A stretch of 64,000 bases of DNA from JABDQA01 sp963824415 (GTDB lineage Bacteria > Desulfobacterota > Desulfobulbia > Desulfobulbales > Desulfocapsaceae): positions 248,001-312,000 of the forward strand of contig CAWGPM010000002.1 of NCBI GenBank assembly GCA_963824415.1, given 5' to 3'. The translations under genes and the position numbers were made by a program. The notes below the pieces were generated by a model that ran no database searches, was not told where the DNA came from, and saw only the letters and a list, made by a program, of their open reading frames with translations. This document shows, piece after piece, positions 8,017 to 16,558 of this stretch. Position 1 is the first letter of the stretch. Each line of letters starts with the position of its first letter.

Positions 8017-10602
8017 TTACGCACGGTCTCGTTTCCAATAGGTCAGCAGCGGGCTGGCGATGAAGATCGAAGAGTAGGTACCAATCAGAACACCGATCAG
8101 CAGCGCCAAGGAAAAATCATGAATAACAGAGCCGCCAAACAAAAACAGGGCCAGCAACACCATGGCCGAGGTCAGTGAGGTGACGACGGTTCGGCTGATT
8201 ACCTGGTTGACGCTGCTGTTCAGCACCGTGTTGGTGAGCCGGAAATTCTCCATCTTTTTCATGTTCTCCCTGATCCGGTCGAAGACGACTACCGAGTCGT
8301 TCAGCGAATATCCAGCCAGGGTAAGCAGGGCGGTGACGATCAGCAGGGTGATCTCCACATTGAGCAACCAGCAGATTCCCAGGACCACCAGGACATCGTG
8401 GAAGGTGGCAATGGCTGCGGCCAGGCCGAAACCGAGATCGAAGCGGAAGGCAAGGTAGACGATGACTCCGGCCAGCGAAATCAGAATCGCCTGAATCGCC
8501 TTGTTGCGCAGTATCGCACTGACGCTTGAGCCGATTTCAGACTGGCTCTCGAGCACAAAGCCCTTGTCGCCAAGCTCCTTTTCCAGCAGGTCGTTGACCT
8601 GATCGCTGAGGTTAGCCACCACCGCCTCCGATTTTTTTACCTTAATGATCAGCCGGTTCTCGTTTTCAACCTCCTGCAAGTTGATGCCTTCCATGTCGCT
8701 GCGGTTAAACACACCCCGCACTTCCGCCATGGTGAAAGGCTGCTCAGCCTGATACTGCAGCAGCGAGCCACCGGAGAAATCAACACCCAGGTTGGCTTGG
8801 CCGCGGACGATCTGGAAAAAAGCGATTACACCGATGAGCACCAGCACCCCGGAAATCGAGAAAGTGACGGTGCGAACCTTCATGAAGTCGATATTTGGCT
8901 TTTTGGTAAACTGCAGGAATTTCAGTTTAGTGATAACCCGTTTAGCGGTCAGCACATCGAAGATCAGCCGCGAGCAGAACAGGGCGGTGAACAGGTTGAA
9001 AATGATACCCAGCGACAGGGTTACCGCAAAGCCTTTGATCGGACCGGTGCCGAACAAAAACAGCGCCATGGCGGTGATAAGTGTGGTGACCTGGGAGTCG
9101 ACGATGGTCCACAACGCCTTGCCAAAGCCGCCGTCGATGCTGGAGCGCACCGGTTTGCCGAGCTGGTACTCTTCGCGCATTCGCTCGAAGATCAACACGT
9201 TGGCATCGACCGCCATGCCGATGGACAGAACGATACCGGCAATACCGGGCAGGGTCAGGGTTGCATTGAGTATGGCCAGGCCGGAAAACAGGAAGAGGAT
9301 GTTCAGGATCAGCGCAACATTGGCGATAATTCCGGAGAGCCGGTAATAGATAATCATGAAACCAAGTACCAGCAGGGCGCCGAAGATCCCCGAGGTCAGC
9401 CCGCGCTGGATGGAATCCTGGCCGAGGCTCGAGCCCACTGTCATGTTCTGGATGACATCAACCGGGGCAGGTAAGGCGCCGACCCGCAGGACAATGGCCA
9501 GATCTGAGGCATCCTCGTGGGTGAAGCTGCCGGAGATCTGGGCGGAGCCGCCCAGGATGCGTTCACGGATCACCGGGGCCGACTTGACTACCCCGTCCAG
9601 CACGATGGCCATGCGGCGACCGACATTCTGTTCGGTGATGGTGGCAAAGAGCTTGCCGCCGCGCGAGGTCAGATCAAGACTGACGTAAGGCTCGTTGAAA
9701 GTCCCGCCGACACGGACCTGGGCGTTTTTGACCATATCGCCGGTCATCAGGACCTTGGACTCGAGCAGGATCGGGCGTGAGGTCTCTATTCCAGTCCGCT
9801 CGTCGGTGAACCGCTCGAAATAGATCGACGTGTTGGCCGGCAGGGTGTTGGCCAGAAGCCGGTTCAGCTGGCGCACCTCTTCGTGCTCCTGCCATTTGCC
9901 GGACCACTGGCCTGATTCGATGCTCTGGGCGACGAGCTGTTCGATGTTCACCCCTTCGCTCTCAGCAACCAGCCTGAATTCGAGCTGGGCGGTGTCGCCC
10001 AGCAGTTTCAGGGCCCGCTCCGGATCTCTGATGCCGGGCAGCTGAATCACTATTTCATCTGCCCCCTGACGGATGATCACCGGTTCCGCCACCCCGAACT
10101 GGTCAATCCGGTTTCTGATGATCTCCAGCGATTGGGACACCGCGTTGTTCTTGATGTAGTCGATTTTTTCCTGGCTGAGCTGCAGGATGATGCGGGGGAA
10201 GCTGCCTTCTCTGGCATCGACTTCCACATCGAGTTCGTCCTCAAAGCCGTCCCGGATGATCTCCTGGACCTTGTCAACCGCGGAGGCGTTGGGCAGAGTG
10301 AAAATAACCGTATTTTTTTCTGCGGATTTGGTCTGGACTGCACTGATCGATTCCTGGGCGAGGCTGTCCTTGAGATCATTGGCTGCCAGCTCCAGGGTGT
10401 TTTCCTCCGCTTTTTTCAGGTTGACCTTCAGGACCAGGTGCATGCCGCCCTGCAGGTCGAGTCCCAGCCGCAGCCCTTCAGGCGCCATATATTTTTTCCA
10501 CCAGCTTGGTGTATTGGCGTAGAACGACGGCACTACGGTGACGACTGCCAGCGCCACGATAAAAATGAGCAGACCAAGTTTAAGTTTGATAGATGTATTC
10601 AT
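8017..10602 (-). CDS. secDF: Protein translocase subunit SecDF (fused SecD-SecF)
   Basis: Uses proton motive force to pull secreted proteins through SecYEG. At 861 residues it is a SecD-SecF fusion. The first TM (about 8-28) is followed by GLRLGLDLQGGMHLVL, the periplasmic P1/head region, a six-TM block (about 385-550), then a second TM start near 575 with LGVDFSGGSLL and a second block of TMs to the end. Many Gram-negative bacteria encode SecD and SecF separately; the fusion is seen in some lineages. It is the first gene of the operon. A palindromic repeat element lies just upstream (10629-10754). Confidence 0.95.
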   Translation of the reverse strand: MNTSIKLKLGLLIFIVALAVVTVVPSFYANTPSWWKKYMAPEGLRLGLDLQGGMHLVLKVNLKKAEENTLELAANDLKDSLAQESISAVQTKSAEKNTVIFTLPNASAVDKVQEIIRDGFEDELDVEVDAREGSFPRIILQLSQEKIDYIKNNAVSQSLEIIRNRIDQFGVAEPVIIRQGADEIVIQLPGIRDPERALKLLGDTAQLEFRLVAESEGVNIEQLVAQSIESGQWSGKWQEHEEVRQLNRLLANTLPANTSIYFERFTDERTGIETSRPILLESKVLMTGDMVKNAQVRVGGTFNEPYVSLDLTSRGGKLFATITEQNVGRRMAIVLDGVVKSAPVIRERILGGSAQISGSFTHEDASDLAIVLRVGALPAPVDVIQNMTVGSSLGQDSIQRGLTSGIFGALLVLGFMIIYYRLSGIIANVALILNILFLFSGLAILNATLTLPGIAGIVLSIGMAVDANVLIFERMREEYQLGKPVRSSIDGGFGKALWTIVDSQVTTLITAMALFLFGTGPIKGFAVTLSLGIIFNLFTALFCSRLIFDVLTAKRVITKLKFLQFTKKPNIDFMKVRTVTFSISGVLVLIGVIAFFQIVRGQANLGVDFSGGSLLQYQAEQPFTMAEVRGVFNRSDMEGINLQEVENENRLIIKVKKSEAVVANLSDQVNDLLEKELGDKGFVLESQSEIGSSVSAILRNKAIQAILISLAGVIVYLAFRFDLGFGLAAAIATFHDVLVVLGICWLLNVEITLLIVTALLTLAGYSLNDSVVVFDRIRENMKKMENFRLTNTVLNSSVNQVISRTVVTSLTSAMVLLALFLFGGSVIHDFSLALLIGVLIGTYSSIFIASPLLTYWKRDRA

Positions 10603-10628
10603 ACAATTCCCCGGAAGGATTTAGAAAA

Positions 10629-10754
10629 CCTTGAAAAATACGACTTCATTCGGTTGCGTTTAAAGAAATATTATCCTCAGAATATCAGCTCGAGGGTGAT
10701 GGTAAAGTTTCTTTGCGCGTCTCGATCCCAAGCTAAAAAACGAATTGTTCAAGG
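10629..10754. repeat. MITE-like imperfect palindrome, copy A
   Basis: This is part of the roughly 320 bp gap between secDF and larB. The ends form an inverted repeat (CCTTGAAAAATACG at 10629-10642 against CGAATTGTTCAAGG at 10741-10754). The inner arms also pair (GCGTTTAAAGAAATATTATCC with GGTAAAGTTTCTTTGCGC, inverted). The centre TTATCCTCAGAATATCA matches the element at 40067-40207 at 16 of 17 positions, and flanking blocks match too. The two are diverged copies of one family. No coding capacity. Confidence 0.55.
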
Positions 10755-10922
10755 CATCCTTTAATCATGTTTCGGACTGAGCCTTGAAACCAGCTCCGCG
10801 ATTATACCGTAATGCCCGAATCTTGCAAGGTTCCGGCGATAATTAGTTGCTGCTCACAGCAGTTGCCGCACCCCAATGTACTAGGACCGGTTGACAGGAA
10901 AAGTGCCAGGCATCGGTTTGTA

Positions 10923-11675
10923 TCACCTTCGATTGATCGCCGCTGCCATGCAGGCTGCGCCAAAACCATTGTCTATATTGACTACGGCGAGTCCCGGCGC
11001 ACAACTGTTCAACATGGACAGAAGCGCGGCGAAACCGCCTAAGCCGGTTCCATAACCCACCGAACTTGGTACGCCGATCACCGGGCAGCTAACCAGTCCA
11101 CCGACCACGCTGGGCAGCGCCCCTTCCATGCCGGCCACCACAATGATAACCGAGGCCTTTAAATACAGTTCCCGTCGAGCAAGCAAGCGGTGCAGGCCGG
11201 CAACCCCTGCATCATAGAGCGTCTGGACCGGGTGGCCCAGTATCTCGGCGGTCAGGCGCGCCTCTTCGGCGATAGCCAGATCAGATGTTCCGGCACAGAT
11301 CACCAGGATCTCTCCCCGGACCTTGTTCTGGTCCAGCTCAGTTTTGCGACAGAAAAGCATGCGGGCCTGGTCGTGGTAATCAAACTGTGGAACCTGCTGG
11401 CAGACCAGCTGTGCCTTCTGTTCATCGACCCGGGTGGCCACGACCGGGCCCGGCTGTTTCAGCATGGCCTGGGCTATGGTGATAACCTGGTGGGCCGTCT
11501 TCGACTCGCCGTAAATCACCTCCGGTATCCCGGTGCGTATCTGGCGCTGGTGATCGAGGCAGGCGCCGTGCATCGGCTCCGCCGGAAAGTGCTTGAGCTG
11601 TTCCAGGGCCGTCTCGATTTCAATCGAGCCATCCCGGACGTCTGTCAGCAGCTTATTGAGAAACGTTGCATCCAT
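10923..11675 (-). CDS. larB: LarB, nickel pincer cofactor carboxylase/hydrolase
   Basis: LarB carboxylates and hydrolyses nicotinic acid adenine dinucleotide in the first step of nickel-pincer nucleotide synthesis, the cofactor of lactate racemase and related enzymes. The C-terminal half is a PurE (AIR carboxylase)-like fold, with VICAGTSDLAIAEEA, DAGVAGLHRLLAR, VVAGMEGALPSVVGGLV and VPSSVGYG. The reading frame stays open 81 codons further upstream to 11918, but that stretch has no family similarity. I place the start at ATG 11675 (MDATFLNKLL), giving 250 residues, normal for LarB. larC and larE are not in the window. Confidence 0.88.
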   Translation of the reverse strand: MDATFLNKLLTDVRDGSIEIETALEQLKHFPAEPMHGACLDHQRQIRTGIPEVIYGESKTAHQVITIAQAMLKQPGPVVATRVDEQKAQLVCQQVPQFDYHDQARMLFCRKTELDQNKVRGEILVICAGTSDLAIAEEARLTAEILGHPVQTLYDAGVAGLHRLLARRELYLKASVIIVVAGMEGALPSVVGGLVSCPVIGVPSSVGYGTGLGGFAALLSMLNSCAPGLAVVNIDNGFGAACMAAAINRR

Positions 11676-11801
11676 CTTGCTTTGGTACGGTGATTGTTTG
11701 TCATTCGGCAAGGCAGGCTGCATATGAGCAGCGCTCAACCCACCAGTTGATCGATGCGCTAACTTAGCATGAGTTGGGGGTAAGGTAAAGCGTGAGCAGT
11801 A

Positions 11802-11830
11802 TTTACCCTTTGAGTCGATTCTGTTACAAT
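11802..11830 (+). promoter_or_regulatory. Putative promoter of the kinase-like gene pair
   Basis: TTTACC (11802-11807) and TACAAT (11825-11830) are separated by 17 bp and point at the gene starting at 11941. The leader then contains a GC-rich inverted repeat (GGGCCGG...CCGGCCC, about 11849-11873) whose role is unknown. Confidence 0.5.
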
Positions 11831-11940
11831 GGCCCCGGAATTTATATGGGCCGGCTGCCGTATACCGGCCCCTCGTTCGAAGCTGGTCGAGATAAGGCCG
11901 GCCCGGCGCTGAAAACAATCATCTAATCAGGACCGTGAAG

Positions 11941-12969
11941 ATGGACGCAACAAATCTGCCGGACTATGTCGTCTGGTTGCTCGAACCTGGTAGTTATGAT
12001 CATCCGGTGGCCGAGGTTCAGCTCATTCAGACCCATATTTCCTATGTGCTGATCGCCGGCGACTATGTCTATAAATACAAGAAGCCGGTTGATTTCGGTT
12101 TCCTCGATTTCACCACGCTGGACAAACGGGCCCACTACTGTACCCAGGAGCTCATCTTGAACCGCCGGCTCTGTCCCGATATCTATCTCGACCGGGTGAC
12201 GGTGAATGTGGGCAGCCGCGGCTTCGAGCTTGACGGCGAAGGTGAGGTTGTCGAGTACGGGATCAAGATGGCGCGCCTGAATGAAGATAAGATGATGGGG
12301 CGTATCGTGGCCGCCGGGGAGCTTGAGAGGGCTCATCTCGATCGTATCGTCGAGACCCTGGTGCCGTTTTATGAAAGTGCCGCCGGAGATGATGCTATCC
12401 GCACCTATGGGCGGCCTGATGCGGTGGGCTTCAATGTGCGGGAAAATTTTGAGCAGACCGAATCATTTGTCGGCGGTTCAGCACTGAACCGTGAGCAGTT
12501 CGACACCATCCGCAGCTATGCCGAGACGGCTCTGGCCGATGTCGCCCTGTTTCAGCGCCGCATCGACGCGGGGCGCATCAGGGACTGCCATGGCGATCTC
12601 TATTCGGCCAATATCTGCCTCGATGAGCCGGTCCATATTTTCGACTGTATCGAATTCAACGATCGGTTCCGCTATTCCGACGTGGCCGGGGACATCGGTT
12701 TTCTGGCAATGGATTTGGACTATCATGGACTTGAGGATATGGCCGATTACTTCGTCGAGCACTTCGCGGCAGCGTCGGGCGATCCAACCCTTTTGGATGT
12801 GATCGACTTTTACAAGTGTTATAGGGCCTACGTACGCGGGAAAATCGGTCTTTTTACCGCTGCCGACCCGGGCCTTGATCAGCAGGCTGCAGCCGCCTGC
12901 TCGGATCAGGCCAGAAGATACTTCCTGCTAGCCGAGCGCTATGCCTCAGACGCCTCATCCTTCTCCTGA
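11941..12969 (+). CDS. Aminoglycoside phosphotransferase-like kinase (COG2187 type)
   Basis: A 342-residue protein with a protein-kinase-like (APH) fold. The N-lobe has YVYKYKKPVDFGFLDF, where the Lys pair probably includes the ATP-binding residue. The catalytic loop is CHGDLYSANIC near residue 217 and the metal-binding loop FDCIEFND near 238. The substrate is unknown. I prefer ATG 11941 (AGGA 9 nt upstream) over the in-frame GTG at 11935. In many bacteria this domain is fused to the P-loop kinase that follows; here they are two ORFs overlapping by 29 bp in different frames. Confidence 0.8.
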   Translation: MDATNLPDYVVWLLEPGSYDHPVAEVQLIQTHISYVLIAGDYVYKYKKPVDFGFLDFTTLDKRAHYCTQELILNRRLCPDIYLDRVTVNVGSRGFELDGEGEVVEYGIKMARLNEDKMMGRIVAAGELERAHLDRIVETLVPFYESAAGDDAIRTYGRPDAVGFNVRENFEQTESFVGGSALNREQFDTIRSYAETALADVALFQRRIDAGRIRDCHGDLYSANICLDEPVHIFDCIEFNDRFRYSDVAGDIGFLAMDLDYHGLEDMADYFVEHFAAASGDPTLLDVIDFYKCYRAYVRGKIGLFTAADPGLDQQAAAACSDQARRYFLLAERYASDASSFS

Positions 12970-13552
12970 ACGCCGGCCAAGCCGGCTCGTCGTTTTTTTC
13001 GGCCTGAGCGGCTCCGGCAAGAGTTATCTGGCCAGGCGCTGGGCTGCCCGGCATGGTTATGGCTACCACAACAGCGATGAGGTGCGCAAAGAACTCAGCG
13101 GCGTCGCCCCGGACAGCAGGCACCATGTAGAGTTCAATGTGGGACTGTACAGCCCCGAACAGAGCCGGCGGACCTATGCTGCTCTGCTGCAGCGGGCGGG
13201 CCGGGATCTCGATAATCAGGCGCTTGCGGGAGCGGTGCTGGACGGCTCGTATACGAATGGTGTCGAGCGGCAGAAGGTGGTTGATCGTTTTTCCGCCCAA
13301 ATTGTAATCAGTTTTATCCTGTGTTCCTGTTCGACCGCGCTGACCAGGGAGCGGTTTGCCTTGCGGGGACGTGACGAACAGGCCGTCTCCGACGGTCGCT
13401 GGGAGATTTATTGTAAGCAGAAAGAAGGTTTTGAACCACCCACGCATATCGGAGGCGCCCGGTTGCTTAATCTCGATACCGACGCTCACGTCGATAAATT
13501 GATAGAGCGTGTCGACGCGTTCGTGTTGCCGGGACCTGAACAGAACAATTAA
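12941..13552 (+). CDS. P-loop kinase of the COG0645/AAA_33 type
   Basis: A 203-residue P-loop NTPase with Walker A GLSGSGKS at residues 21-28, preceded by a proline-rich leader. The rest resembles small-molecule kinases such as gluconate kinase (NSDEVRKEL, DGSYTNGVERQKV, RFALRGRDEQAVSDGRW). It overlaps the upstream APH-like gene by 29 bp in the +1 frame. Relatives are often the C-terminal half of one 500-residue bifunctional protein, so this is either a natural split or a frameshifted fusion. Substrate unknown. Confidence 0.8.
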   Translation: MPQTPHPSPERRPSRLVVFFGLSGSGKSYLARRWAARHGYGYHNSDEVRKELSGVAPDSRHHVEFNVGLYSPEQSRRTYAALLQRAGRDLDNQALAGAVLDGSYTNGVERQKVVDRFSAQIVISFILCSCSTALTRERFALRGRDEQAVSDGRWEIYCKQKEGFEPPTHIGGARLLNLDTDAHVDKLIERVDAFVLPGPEQNN

Positions 13553-13566
13553 TAAGGGAGAATCAG

Positions 13567-14028
13567 GTGTATAGAAGAATTTATTTTTTGCGTTTTCCCA
13601 AGGAGACAAGCGATCAGCCAATAATATATCGCCTGATCAAAGAATACGATGTCGAGGTAAACATTCTGCGGGCTGATATCCTGCCCCAGCGTGAAGGTAT
13701 TTTAATCCTTGAGCTGACCGGGCACAAACCAAATATCACCAGCGGCCTGGACTATATCAAGGGTCTCGGTGTTTCCATCGAGCGGTTGGCGACGCGGGTC
13801 CGGCGCGACGATAAAAAATGTTTCCAGTGCGGTGCCTGCACCGGGGTCTGCCCGGTCGATGCGCTCTATATCCGGCGTACAGATATGGCCGTGTTGTTCG
13901 ATGCGGACAAGTGCACCGGCTGCAGCCAGTGCGTACAGATCTGCCCGGTCAGAGCCATGGAGATGTCACTTGGCAAGGAATGGCTGCAGCCGGGTGAGGT
14001 GAACGCAGGTACCCCGCTCTTTTCCTGA
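13567..14028 (+). CDS. NIL domain / 4Fe-4S ferredoxin protein
   Basis: A 153-residue cytoplasmic protein. Residues 1-76 form a NIL domain (as found in methionine transporter ATPases). Residues 85-126 hold two classic 4Fe-4S motifs: Cys85-x2-Cys88-x2-Cys91-x3-Cys95-Pro and Cys116-x2-Cys119-x2-Cys122-x3-Cys126-Pro. The start is GTG, 7 nt after AAGGGAG. Proteins of this layout have been genetically linked, with DUF39 proteins, to homocysteine formation from sulfide and aspartate semialdehyde in methanogens and sulfate reducers. The presence of the methyl cycle genes nearby is compatible, but the role here is inference. Confidence 0.88.
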   Translation: MYRRIYFLRFPKETSDQPIIYRLIKEYDVEVNILRADILPQREGILILELTGHKPNITSGLDYIKGLGVSIERLATRVRRDDKKCFQCGACTGVCPVDALYIRRTDMAVLFDADKCTGCSQCVQICPVRAMEMSLGKEWLQPGEVNAGTPLFS

Positions 14029-14108
14029 GCGAGAGCAGGAGGATATTGTCACTGGACGCGATTGGCCGGGTGGCATGCCCGGTCCAGGCCCGGCTGCTGC
14101 AAGCGGGG

Positions 14109-14882
14109 TTAGCTTTGGTCGGGTGAATCTCCGGTGAAATCCAGCCAGTCAGGTAGGGAGAGGTCTTTGAACCATTTGCCGATACCGTATTTTGGAGGCG
14201 TTCCCGCCTGGATCAGGTCAAGCAGCTCCTGGGCCCGGGGGGCGACGGCCGAGTCGGGGTACATGGCCAGGATATATTTCAGGCGGATTTCGGCCTGGCT
14301 GTACTTTTTAGTACGCAGATAAAACTCCACCACGTTGAATTCGTGGTTGACCAGAAATTCGTTGGCGGCTTTGATACGGGCCCGGGCCTCAGAGGAATAA
14401 GGCGATTGCGGAAAGGCGCGCAGCAACTCCTGGAATGATTGAATGGATTCGATTGCCCCGGTGATGTCGCGATCGATTCTATCGATGGTCTGATAACTGC
14501 ACATCGCCTTCTGGTACATCACATAAGAAATCGCCTCGTTGGTGGGGTGCCGCTCTTCAAACTCGCGGTAAAGCACCAGCGCCTCCGCATAGCGCTCCAT
14601 GTAATAATTCGAATCCGCCGCCTTGAGTTCGGCCAGCGGTGCCTGTGGGCTGAAGGGATAGCGGTCGAGGATCTCGTTGAAATACTCTACGGCCAGAAAG
14701 TATTTACCAACATCGTACTCTTCCATGCCTTTGATGATGAGTTGCTCAGCCGGCAGGCCAACCTCCGCCTCTTCCTTGAGGCTGAAGGTGTCTTTTATTT
14801 TGGCACAACCGGACATGGTGGTCAGAGCCAGGACCAGAATACACCAGGCGGTGGCTGAAAATAGCTTCTTGTCGGTAGTCAT
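14109..14882 (-). CDS. bamD: Outer membrane assembly lipoprotein BamD
   Basis: BamD is the TPR lipoprotein of the BAM complex that inserts beta-barrel proteins into the outer membrane. The 257-residue precursor has a lipoprotein signal peptide with lipobox MSGC (Cys26). A tetratricopeptide array follows, with YFLAVEYFNEILDRYPFSPQAP and a final repeat at KYSQAEIRLKYILAMYPDS. Length and layout fit BamD/YfiO. It is the last gene of trxA-trxB-bamD, starting 23 bp after trxB. The remote alternative is another TPR lipoprotein of the CpoB kind, but repeat spacing favours BamD. Confidence 0.85.
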   Translation of the reverse strand: MTTDKKLFSATAWCILVLALTTMSGCAKIKDTFSLKEEAEVGLPAEQLIIKGMEEYDVGKYFLAVEYFNEILDRYPFSPQAPLAELKAADSNYYMERYAEALVLYREFEERHPTNEAISYVMYQKAMCSYQTIDRIDRDITGAIESIQSFQELLRAFPQSPYSSEARARIKAANEFLVNHEFNVVEFYLRTKKYSQAEIRLKYILAMYPDSAVAPRAQELLDLIQAGTPPKYGIGKWFKDLSLPDWLDFTGDSPDQS

Positions 14883-14905
14883 TGCGCCTATCGATTCGTC
14901 AGAGT

Positions 14906-15838
14906 TCAGGTTTTTTGCATCAGATAGTGTTCGGCGGCGATCACGGCGTTGGCACCTTCTCCGCAGGCATTGACCACCTGCCGCATCAATTTGCTGCGTA
15001 TGTCGCCCGCGGCGAATACCCCTGGGATGTTGGTCGCCGTTTCGGCGTCGGTCTTGAGAAAACCCCAGTTGTCGTGGTCGAGCTGATCCAGCGGCAATAC
15101 CTGGTTGTTCGGGGTAATGCCGATCAGAATGAAGACGCCCTGAACCTCGAGGCTTGAGGTGGTCCCGTCGTTGTTGAGTAATTGCAGCCGCTCAACCTCT
15201 TTGGTACCCTCGATGGAGGTTACCCTGGTATTCCAGATGAAATCAATTTTATCGTTGGCAAAGGCGATTTCCTGCAGGATTTTCGTGGCCCGCAACTCAT
15301 CGCGCCGGTGGATGATCGTGACCTTACGGGCAAATCTGGTCAGGTACTCGGCCTCCTCAACCGCGGTGTCGCCGCCGCCGATAACTGCCACATTCATGTT
15401 GCGATAAAACGGCGCGTCACAGGTGCCGCAATAGGAAACGCCTTTACCGCTCAACTCCAGCTCGCCGGGAATTCTCAATTTGTTAGGACTGGCGCCGCAA
15501 CAGATAATCAGTGAACTGCAGGTTATCGAGCTGCCGTCTGAAAATCTGAGCGTGTTGGTTCCGGGGGGGCTGCAGTCGACCGAAGCCACTTCTTTGGTCA
15601 GAATATTGACATCGAAGCGCTTGGCGTGATCGGTCATTTTCTCCATCAGGTCGAAGCCTGACAACCCTTCTGGAAAACCAGGATAATTGTCGACCCAGTC
15701 GGTGGTCAGTACCTGGCCGCCGGGGGCTCCTTTTTCGATCAGGACATGATCAATCCGCGCCCTTGAAGCATAAAGCCCGGCAGTAAGTCCGGCCGGGCCT
15801 CCCCCAAGTATGACGAGTTCGTAATGGCTTTTTTCCAT
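14906..15838 (-). CDS. trxB: Thioredoxin reductase
   Basis: A 310-residue FAD enzyme that reduces thioredoxin with NADPH. The FAD motif GGGPAGLTAGLYASRA is at residues 12-27. The redox-active pair is Cys137-Gly-Thr-Cys140 followed by Asp, and the NADPH motif VIGGGDTAVEEA comes next. The C-terminal FAD motif GVFAAGDIRSK is present. The active site reads CGTC rather than the common CATC. It lies 52 bp downstream of trxA on the same strand, so enzyme and substrate are encoded together. Confidence 0.95.
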   Translation of the reverse strand: MEKSHYELVILGGGPAGLTAGLYASRARIDHVLIEKGAPGGQVLTTDWVDNYPGFPEGLSGFDLMEKMTDHAKRFDVNILTKEVASVDCSPPGTNTLRFSDGSSITCSSLIICCGASPNKLRIPGELELSGKGVSYCGTCDAPFYRNMNVAVIGGGDTAVEEAEYLTRFARKVTIIHRRDELRATKILQEIAFANDKIDFIWNTRVTSIEGTKEVERLQLLNNDGTTSSLEVQGVFILIGITPNNQVLPLDQLDHDNWGFLKTDAETATNIPGVFAAGDIRSKLMRQVVNACGEGANAVIAAEHYLMQKT

Positions 15839-15890
15839 TGCTTACCGCATGAAGCAGAATTGTTGAAATCCAGCAGGTGCTGCCAGATGT

Positions 15891-16217
15891 CTACAGTGCT
15901 TTGTTAATCAGATCGACGAGCTGGGATTTGCCGACGGCCCCGGTGATCTGGTCGACAACCTCGCCGGCCTTGAAGACAATCAGTGTCGGTATGGCTCTGA
16001 TGCCGAATTTACCCGGGGTCACCGGATTATCGTCAACATTCATCTTGGCTATCTGAATTTTACCCTCATATTCACCAGCCAGCTCTTCAACGACAGGACC
16101 GATCGCTTTACAGGGACCGCACCATGGGGCCCAGAAATCCACCAGAGTCGGTTGATCCCCTGCGATGGTTGCATCGAAATCGGCATCATTTAACTGCATC
16201 ACTTTATCGCTTGCCAT
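15891..16217 (-). CDS. trxA: Thioredoxin
   Basis: A 108-residue thioredoxin with the canonical active site WCGPC (Cys33 and Cys36), DFWAPWCGPCK, and the cis-proline region AIPTLIVFK. Length is standard and there is no signal peptide, so it acts in the cytoplasm. AAGGAG lies about 8 nt before the ATG. It is the first gene of the trxA-trxB-bamD group and is divergent from hemL. Confidence 0.96.
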   Translation of the reverse strand: MASDKVMQLNDADFDATIAGDQPTLVDFWAPWCGPCKAIGPVVEELAGEYEGKIQIAKMNVDDNPVTPGKFGIRAIPTLIVFKAGEVVDQITGAVGKSQLVDLINKAL

Positions 16218-16425
16218 TTTATATCTCCTTGAGGGTCAATTTATCATTGATAATCAACAGGTTGAATTCATCATAAAAGTATGCTCTGAAACTCGTCCAG
16301 TTTACCTCCTGGCCTGGAGGCTGACAAGTAAAAACTGGCAGAAACCGGTCTTGCGCGCGGAGCGATCCAATTTGAAGCCTTACACTGTGCATGAAATATC
16401 AAAGATCAAGGAGCGATGATCTGGT

Positions 16426-16455
16426 TTGACATGGAAAAGTTGGGCGTGATATAGT
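16426..16455 (+). promoter_or_regulatory. Putative sigma70-type promoter of hemL
   Basis: A perfect -35 TTGACA (16426-16431) and a -10 TATAGT (16450-16455) are separated by 18 bp. They point at hemL and predict a leader of about 95 nt. The leader contains a perfect 8-bp hairpin, ACCGGCAG-CGC-CTGCCGGT (16494-16512), with no T run after it, so it is not a simple terminator. Confidence 0.65.
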
Positions 16456-16558
16456 GTCTGCTCCGATGTCTTGAAACCGTTAGGCAAACGGGGACCGGCA
16501 GCGCCTGCCGGTCTGTTTGCGGGCCAGACGGTAAACGTCAGAAATCCGGGAGGATTAG

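Noticed and set aside
10923..11918. 331-residue version of LarB starting at 11918
   Set aside because: The extra 81 residues have no family similarity and overlap the divergent promoter of the kinase pair; ATG 11675 gives a normal-length protein.
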